DNA from: G020348385 sp964580235
Lineage (GTDB): Bacteria; Acidobacteriota; Aminicenantia; Aminicenantales; Aminicenantaceae
Direction of reading: 5' to 3'
Assembly: GCA_964580235.1 (NCBI GenBank)
Contig: CAZOJY010000012.1
Coordinates: 1-45,729 of the forward strand
DNA length: 45,729 nucleotides
How positions within the stretch are numbered: the first letter of the stretch is position 1; the number at the start of each line of letters is the position of its first letter. Below, piece by piece: positions 41,222-45,729 of the stretch. The notes under the pieces were generated by a model. The model saw nothing but the letters and a program-made list of their open reading frames with translations. It had not been told where the DNA came from and did no database searches. The position numbers and the translations under genes are program-made.

Positions 41222-41656
41222 TTATCGTTGGGTTTCCCTTTTTTTATTTTTTCGTGCGAAATAATCCTCCAGGATTTTTTTATGGTCAAAGGCCAGAGAA
41301 AAATTCAATTCGTTCGGTTCAAACACCCTGATCTCCTGGGCATCATCCCGGGCCACCGGATTCCCCCTGGCCTCAGCGATGAAAACAGTCGAGATCGTGT
41401 GTTTGCGGGGGTCCCGTTTTGGATCCGAATACGTGTGCATCTGGCATAGAAGTCGAATATCCAAAGAGGTCTCCTCTTTGGCCTCCCGAACAGCCGCGTG
41501 TTCCAGGGTCTCGCCGTAATCGACAAATCCACCCGGCAGAGCCCATCCGAAGGGAGGATTTTTCCGCTTGATGAGGACGATTCCTTCCGGGCCGTTTTCT
41601 TTTTCTATTTCTATGATGATATCAACGGTAGGCGCAGGATTTTTGTATTTTTTCAA
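41222..41656 (-). CDS. Nudix hydrolase (144 aa)
   Basis: The Nudix box is complete: GGFVDYGETLEHAAVREAKE followed by ETSL, matching Gx5Ex7REUxEExGU apart from the final G. The preceding PPFGWALPGG and the following HTYSDPKRDPRKHTIS are typical of the ADP-ribose pyrophosphatase/8-oxo-dGTP-like subgroup, notably the SDPxRDPRxH pattern. It hydrolyses a nucleoside diphosphate linked to another group; the exact substrate cannot be read. It lies 2 bases after fbp on the same strand. Confidence 0.9.
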   Translation of the reverse strand: MKKYKNPAPTVDIIIEIEKENGPEGIVLIKRKNPPFGWALPGGFVDYGETLEHAAVREAKEETSLDIRLLCQMHTYSDPKRDPRKHTISTVFIAEARGNPVARDDAQEIRVFEPNELNFSLAFDHKKILEDYFARKNKKRETQR

Positions 41657-41658
41657 GG

Positions 41659-42756
41659 CTAAATGATCTTGAACTTTTTTTCCAGTTTTTCAAGTCGCTC
41701 AACTATGCCTCCATATTCCAGCTCACTGTAAGGGAGCATGGCAGCTCCAGAAAAACCCTGACGGCGGATGCCGGTTGCTTTCTCGGATATTCGCATGCGG
41801 ACATGATCCCAGTAGGGATGATCGAAAACGTCAGCCGGCTCTGTGAGCTTTCCGTCTTTGATACAGAAAGCAGCTCCCGTCACAACCGGGGGGCCATCGA
41901 AGTAGGAAATAGTGCAATTCAATTTGCAGGGCATCAAAGGGCCGTTGTGGCTGCCTCTCATAAAACCTGCGACAAAATGCCCGATCTCGAAGGGCGCCAG
42001 CACCTCTCCGGTTGCCGGGAATTCCCCTTGGACTCTGACCAGAGCGATCGGGTCGTCCTTCCCCGTGTATTTTCCTGCAATGTTGTGCAGCCGGGTTGTC
42101 GAGATGGAAACAGCCTGGTTTCCTGTCCTGCGTGAGTAGATGCTTTCGATGACGTATCTCTCATTATCTCTGAGAAGCGCAGCTATATCATAGATATCCT
42201 CGGGAGAATTGAGATCGATAACTTTGTCCTGTTCGGTGTATTCAACGTCTATGATTCGGAATTTGAATCCATCGGCCATCTTGGGACTGAGAGTGAGACC
42301 TGCACAGTACATCGGGTCAGAAAAGCCAAGATAGAAGGGAAGGTTATAGGCTCCAGGATCGGTTTTGTCCGCGGCAAAAAAGACAAATGGCTCGTTAGGT
42401 CTTTCTTCGAATTCCAGCTCTGCTACCGCCGGTCCCATTCCCTTGATGTTTCCGCTGAAGGCATCTTTCAAAAGGTCCTGGCCTGCTCCATAGAGCCCTT
42501 GTTTTTTAGCCACATCCGTCCCAGCAAGGAAAGCATCCCAAGCCATCTTGTGTATTTTTTCGTCCATGACTCCCCTTTCATGAGTGCACAGTATGGCGAT
42601 GTCATCACCTGTGTGGCTGATGTAGGAATCAATGATGAAGTTTTTGCCGAGTTCCCGGACCTTGTTTTTGACTTCATCCAAAAGTGCCTGGCTTGGTGCA
42701 ATATGGCCGCCGATGCTTCCGATATCGGCTTTTAAAACGCTAAGAGTAACTTTCAT
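41659..42756 (-). CDS. fbp: Archaeal-type (class V) fructose-1,6-bisphosphate aldolase/phosphatase
   Basis: This bifunctional gluconeogenic enzyme converts triose phosphates through fructose-1,6-bisphosphate to fructose 6-phosphate. The 365-aa protein starts at 42756, where GGGAGG lies 6 bases upstream and the family N-terminus KVTLSVLKADIGSIGGH begins. Typical segments include SHTGDDIAILCTHERG, FFAADKTDPGAYNLPFYLG and AFCIKDGKLTEPADVFDHP. The type is usual in Archaea and deep-branching, often thermophilic or autotrophic, bacteria. It heads a three-gene operon with its own promoter. Confidence 0.93.
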   Translation of the reverse strand: MKVTLSVLKADIGSIGGHIAPSQALLDEVKNKVRELGKNFIIDSYISHTGDDIAILCTHERGVMDEKIHKMAWDAFLAGTDVAKKQGLYGAGQDLLKDAFSGNIKGMGPAVAELEFEERPNEPFVFFAADKTDPGAYNLPFYLGFSDPMYCAGLTLSPKMADGFKFRIIDVEYTEQDKVIDLNSPEDIYDIAALLRDNERYVIESIYSRRTGNQAVSISTTRLHNIAGKYTGKDDPIALVRVQGEFPATGEVLAPFEIGHFVAGFMRGSHNGPLMPCKLNCTISYFDGPPVVTGAAFCIKDGKLTEPADVFDHPYWDHVRMRISEKATGIRRQGFSGAAMLPYSELEYGGIVERLEKLEKKFKII

Positions 42757-42785
42757 TAGAACCTCCCTGTATTTATGCGTCACCC

Positions 42786-42815
42786 ATTCTAATTGTTTTA
42801 TCCGCTCCATGTCAA
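42786..42815 (-). promoter_or_regulatory. Sigma70 promoter of fbp
   Basis: Minus-strand TTGACA (42815-42810) and TAGAAT (42791-42786) are 18 bases apart; transcription would start about 23 bases before the ATG. Confidence 0.6.
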
Positions 42816-42839
42816 CTTCCATGATGTCCTCAAGTCACC

Positions 42840-42877
42840 GTCCCCATTATTAGATGATTGTCCCTATTATAGGACAA
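42840..42877. repeat. Direct repeat and palindrome between divergent promoters
   Basis: GTCCCCATTAT (42840-42850) is repeated as GTCCCTATTAT (42860-42870) with a 20-base period, close to two helical turns. TTGTCC (42858-42863) and GGACAA (42872-42877) form a palindrome around TATTAT. It lies between the fbp promoter and the divergent lipoprotein promoter, as an operator would. Confidence 0.5.
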
Positions 42878-42913
42878 AATTTAGGGGAGAATTCGACTTT
42901 CCCCCAGATTTTA

Positions 42914-42942
42914 TTGGCACAAAAGTTGCAATTGTGTATAAT
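42914..42942 (+). promoter_or_regulatory. Sigma70 promoter of the lipoprotein gene
   Basis: TTGGCA (42914-42919) and a perfect TATAAT (42937-42942) are 17 bases apart. Transcription would start near 42949, about 19 bases before the ATG. Confidence 0.75.
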
Positions 42943-42967
42943 TGAAAACAAGGAAAGGAGAAAAGAA

Positions 42968-43513
42968 ATGAAAAAGGCGGCAAAGATCCTTTCACTGGTC
43001 ATTTTTATTGGCGTATTTCTTGCCAACTGCACAACGATCGAGAAACGCTACACGGGAAGGCGCATCCAGACTGCTCCCTCCGAATACGAATACCGGGATT
43101 ATGGAACTCAGGACTATTATTCTCGCGGCTATTATTATGATCCCTACGACAGTTTTTATTTCGGCCCGTCCTACTGGGGCGGATTTAGCTTCTGGAATCC
43201 TTTCTGGTATTATGGCATCCTCGGTTCTTACTACTGGGGGTACTCACCCTATTATTGGGGAAGAGGCTACTATCCTTATTATCGACGCACCGGATATTCT
43301 CCTTACCGTTCGACCTACAGGTCTTATATCCGGAAAGACCAGCTGAGAAGAGGAAGAACCTCCAGAAGTCCCAGTGTCAGGACAAAAAAGTCCTCGAAAA
43401 GGTCTGGCTACACGACAGGAATCAGATCCCGATCTCTGGCTCCTGCGAGAACAAGGACTTCTGTGACCCGGACCAGAACTTCTTCCAGAACCGCTGTAAA
43501 GAAGAAAAAATAG
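42968..43513 (+). CDS. Tyr/Trp/Gly-rich predicted lipoprotein with basic Ser/Arg/Thr tail (181 aa)
   Basis: The start at 42968 follows AAGGAGA. A lipoprotein signal peptide is clear: KKAAKILSLVIFIGVFLANC, with lipobox LANC. The mature part to about residue 110 is extraordinarily rich in Tyr, Trp, Gly and Pro (YYDPYDSFYFGPSYWGGFSF and similar). The last 70 residues are basic and low-complexity (RSPSVRTKKSSKRSG and repeated RTRTS). No enzyme motif is present. It sits before the FecR/Trp-rich protein, which shares the aromatic-rich character, so both may work in the envelope. Family unknown; the C-terminal tail could bind polyanionic surface material. Confidence 0.75.
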   Translation: MKKAAKILSLVIFIGVFLANCTTIEKRYTGRRIQTAPSEYEYRDYGTQDYYSRGYYYDPYDSFYFGPSYWGGFSFWNPFWYYGILGSYYWGYSPYYWGRGYYPYYRRTGYSPYRSTYRSYIRKDQLRRGRTSRSPSVRTKKSSKRSGYTTGIRSRSLAPARTRTSVTRTRTSSRTAVKKKK

Positions 43514-43526
43514 CGGACCTTCCGCT
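43512..43526 (+). terminator. Stem-loop after the lipoprotein gene
   Basis: AGCGGA (43512-43517) and TCCGCT (43521-43526) form a 6-bp stem with a CCT loop over the stop codon. Only TT follows, so it may attenuate rather than terminate transcription into the next gene. Confidence 0.35.
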
Positions 43527-43583
43527 TTCAGCTTAAACAGTCAGCCGCTGAAGTCGGAGTAAGCGATAACAAAGAGGGGGACA

Positions 43584-45536
43584 ATGAAAAAAGAAATGGT
43601 TCTGATTGTGCTCTGTCTGTTCCTTTCTGTGGGCGTGATAGGCCAAACCCACTCCCAATATATCTATTATTGGGATACGGATACCTATTTTGGACATGTC
43701 ATATACCCTGAAGCTAAGCATGATGGGAAAGATACGGTTGTGATACGAGCCGGCCAGAGCAGTCCTGAAGTGGCCGACCTGAACGTCCCGCTCGCGCCAG
43801 GAGATACGATTCAAACGAGCGAGCGAAGATGTGAGATCCAGTTCGATACAGGCACTGTCATCCGGCTTGATAGGAACAGCAAATTAAAAATTGAGACCAT
43901 CCTTGCCCAAAGCCTCAGTTCAAGAAATCAGTTAACCAATCTGCTGCTGCTCAAAGGACAAATCTACGTTATGTACAAGAGATACGTCCGGAAAGAATTA
44001 TTTCAGATTATAGCGCCTAATGCCGCTGTGAAGTTGAATCACAACTCCGTGGCTTTGATCAAATCCTTGGCGGATGGGAGCACGGATATATATATGACGG
44101 AAGGCAGGGGCTGTGTTCTTTATGGACCGAGCGAGAGCTCCATCAAGAAAAAAATCCTAAAAAAGTCAACAAAAATAATGGTAACTCCAGACCATCAGGC
44201 AGTCGCCGGTCAGTACGAGGAAATCGAAGATTTTGATGCGTGGAACGAGAAACTGAACAGGGAATTCCTTGAGTTCCATAAGGGAAAGGCCGTTATCCCT
44301 TTACCTATACAAAAATTGTCCATGGGAGTCTATTATTTCGCCCAGAAATTCTCCAATCTCTATGGGGAATGGCTTTGGGATAGTCTCTATGGATATGTCT
44401 GGCGGCCCTTTTTAAATGACCAGTCTTACCCCTGGGGAAGATGGATGCCTTATTATCAAGGACGCTGGACAAGTGTGCAGGGACAGCTCTTTTGGGTTCC
44501 TTCCGAACCCTGGGGCTGGGTGCCCTATCACTTGGGTATCTGGATGTGGAACAAGAAAAAAGGATGGATGTGGATTCCCGGATCAGTGTTCGCACCTGCC
44601 TGGGTGGACTGGACTTTTTCCCGAGGCTTATTCTGCTGGCGGCCCTGGTCCATCATGGATTGGTATGCCTATGGAGTATACAGGGATGGCCTGCTTCCCT
44701 ATTTTGCGTACTTGATTTATCCTGATGATGATCGGTATCCAATTACAACGCCCCCGGGATTAGAAGCCAATGCGGTCCGAAGAGTTCTCTCCAGGGATCA
44801 GTTAAAGGGTAAAAAAGCAGCTCCTTATCCGATGCCAAAGGAGTTCAAAAAAGCCTACAAACAGGTTGTTGTGGCCTTGAAAAAAGGGGAGGATTGGGCC
44901 CTTGCTCCGTTAAATGAAATGCCAAATCAAATGTTGGTTGTGAGCAGAGAGGAATTGAATGCGGCCAGAGTTGATGAGAAAGTTATGAAACTGTCCAGTC
45001 TGTCTCAGGATAAGAAGATGGATATCCTGCTCCGGAAATCACAGCAAAATCCGTATCGCCAGGCAAGGAATGCCTTTGTCCGGAACGAAAAAATAGCCTC
45101 CCTACGCGAGAAGATCAGTGATTTGATTCACGGCTCAAAAGGCCCGAAGGACTTGAAAATCCAGAAGTTCCAGCTCTCCGGTGTGATGGCCAACGCAGTA
45201 AAAACGTCCTTTTCGATGCGATTCCGGGACTGGAATCCCGATGTCAAAGCTGCGCAGAGAGCAGGAGTATCCATTCGATATTCCAGCCGAACCAACGAAG
45301 TGAGATGTCCTGAGCTTCATTTGTCTTCGAGGCAAGTGGAAGGGTCAAGAGGCTATAGAAGACCGCGTGTCTATCTTACGTCTGGAGGATCCGCAGCGAC
45401 TTCTGGATCGCAGGGGGCAGCTTACATGGGAAGCTTTGCATCCTCTTCGCAAAGCAGTGCGTCCGGTTCAAAAGCTTCCAGTTCTGGATCCAGGAGCGGA
45501 GGTTCTGCAAGCAAAGGCGGAAAAGTCAAAAAGTAG
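43584..45536 (+). CDS. Secreted FecR-domain protein with DUF6600-like Trp-rich repeats (650 aa)
   Basis: AGAGGGGG precedes the ATG. The signal peptide (residues 1-25, VLIVLCLFLSVGVIG) is followed by a FecR-like beta domain at about 45-190 (PLAPGDTIQTSERRCEIQFD, GTVIRLDRNSKLKI). Residues 255-385 hold Trp/Tyr/Pro repeats such as YGYVWRPF, WGRWMPYYQGRW and EPWGWVPYHLGIW, as in DUF6600-type proteins. A charged helical region follows, and the last 40 residues are Ser/Gly/Lys low complexity. FecR domains alone are thought to bind envelope ligands or regulators; no sigma factor gene is visible here. The protein is probably periplasmic or outer-membrane associated. Confidence 0.82.
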   Translation: MKKEMVLIVLCLFLSVGVIGQTHSQYIYYWDTDTYFGHVIYPEAKHDGKDTVVIRAGQSSPEVADLNVPLAPGDTIQTSERRCEIQFDTGTVIRLDRNSKLKIETILAQSLSSRNQLTNLLLLKGQIYVMYKRYVRKELFQIIAPNAAVKLNHNSVALIKSLADGSTDIYMTEGRGCVLYGPSESSIKKKILKKSTKIMVTPDHQAVAGQYEEIEDFDAWNEKLNREFLEFHKGKAVIPLPIQKLSMGVYYFAQKFSNLYGEWLWDSLYGYVWRPFLNDQSYPWGRWMPYYQGRWTSVQGQLFWVPSEPWGWVPYHLGIWMWNKKKGWMWIPGSVFAPAWVDWTFSRGLFCWRPWSIMDWYAYGVYRDGLLPYFAYLIYPDDDRYPITTPPGLEANAVRRVLSRDQLKGKKAAPYPMPKEFKKAYKQVVVALKKGEDWALAPLNEMPNQMLVVSREELNAARVDEKVMKLSSLSQDKKMDILLRKSQQNPYRQARNAFVRNEKIASLREKISDLIHGSKGPKDLKIQKFQLSGVMANAVKTSFSMRFRDWNPDVKAAQRAGVSIRYSSRTNEVRCPELHLSSRQVEGSRGYRRPRVYLTSGGSAATSGSQGAAYMGSFASSSQSSASGSKASSSGSRSGGSASKGGKVKK

Positions 45537-45678
45537 ACTGCGTTTGAATCCTGAAGGCAGGGTCACGCCTGGTCGGGATTTTCCGATGTCAGTCTTCCCA
45601 TCCTTCAGAACACTTTTTTCTCCGGTGGGAAATCCTTCTGTTGTAAGAGAACGGGAAATGTCTTCTGAGAGAGATTAA

Positions 45679-45704
45679 CCTGAATTATTCATAAACATGA
45701 TTTT
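45679..45704. repeat. Right copy of the 26-bp inverted repeat
   Basis: Exact reverse complement of 26-51, followed by a T-run and TAAT-rich DNA to the window end. The 142 bases between the FecR-protein stop and this repeat contain no recognised gene. Confidence 0.8.
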
Positions 45705-45729
45705 TTTTACCGGGATTTAATACTATATA

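Noticed and set aside
40850..41331. Plus-strand frames opposite the DUF2007 and Nudix genes
   Set aside because: They are mirrors of two recognised families on the minus strand and show no homology.
45367..45678. Open frame overlapping the end of the FecR-protein gene
   Set aside because: It starts inside the Ser/Gly-rich tail in another frame and has no ribosome-binding site.
1..45729. tRNA, rRNA, CRISPR array or complete insertion sequence
   Set aside because: No regularly spaced repeats, no tRNA T-arm motif and no transposase frame were seen on reading both strands.

Overview
The window reads as a piece of a Gram-negative, probably anaerobic bacterial chromosome of moderate GC content. 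The peptidoglycan genes include a MurE with the meso-diaminopimelate signature DNPR, there are two predicted lipoproteins, and there is a FecR/tryptophan-rich envelope protein. The mix of an archaeal-type fructose-bisphosphatase/aldolase, citryl-CoA-type enzymes, an MglA-like GTPase and a sulfatase-like protein of the WTLPSH type suggests a deep-branching lineage such as the Acidobacteriota/Aminicenantes. That placement is inference; no rRNA or tRNA gene is present to test it. Genes are densely packed, with many 1-14 base overlaps.

Layout. (1) 1-1349: a repeat copy abutting a 5'-truncated gene, one small unknown gene and structured intergenic DNA. (2) 1350-9952: a tricarboxylate operon behind a sigma70-like promoter. 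It encodes an acyl-CoA synthetase pair (SucC-like fused to a two-cluster ferredoxin domain, and SucD-like), a short citrate-synthase-family protein of citryl-CoA lyase size, an HD-domain protein, an aconitase/isopropylmalate-dehydratase pair, an isocitrate/isopropylmalate-type dehydrogenase, and a second, divergent dehydratase pair. Together these could connect acetyl-CoA + oxaloacetate, citrate, isocitrate and 2-oxoglutarate in either direction. (3) 9945-11115: tsaB and rimI (tRNA and ribosomal protein modification), then truA and a LOG-like gene on the opposite strand. (4) 12741-14696: a sulfatase/phosphotransferase-like lipoprotein. (5) 14850-20126: two small helical proteins and four family-4 glycosyltransferases in the order A-B-B'-A'. 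(6) 20293-22653: an MglA-like GTPase and the ComM/YifB ATPase. (7) 22867-23729: a compact operon of a DUF6132-like membrane protein, an ArsR-family repressor and thioredoxin, with a likely operator over its promoter. (8) 40731 down to 23832 (minus strand): a complete-looking division/cell-wall (dcw) operon mraZ-rsmH-ftsL-ftsI-murE-murF-mraY-murD-ftsW-murG-murC-ftsQ-ftsA-ftsZ, ending unusually in hutI. Its promoter is followed at once by a triple MraZ-type operator. murB and ddl are absent. (9) 42756-40948 (minus): fbp, a Nudix hydrolase and a DUF2007 protein. (10) 42968-45536: a Tyr/Trp-rich lipoprotein and a FecR plus Trp-rich-repeat protein. The window ends in an inverted copy of the repeat found at its start.

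The most interesting system is the tricarboxylate operon, because of the ferredoxin-fused synthetase subunit and the second dehydratase whose catalytic positions have diverged. No CRISPR array, complete insertion sequence, rRNA or tRNA gene was found.
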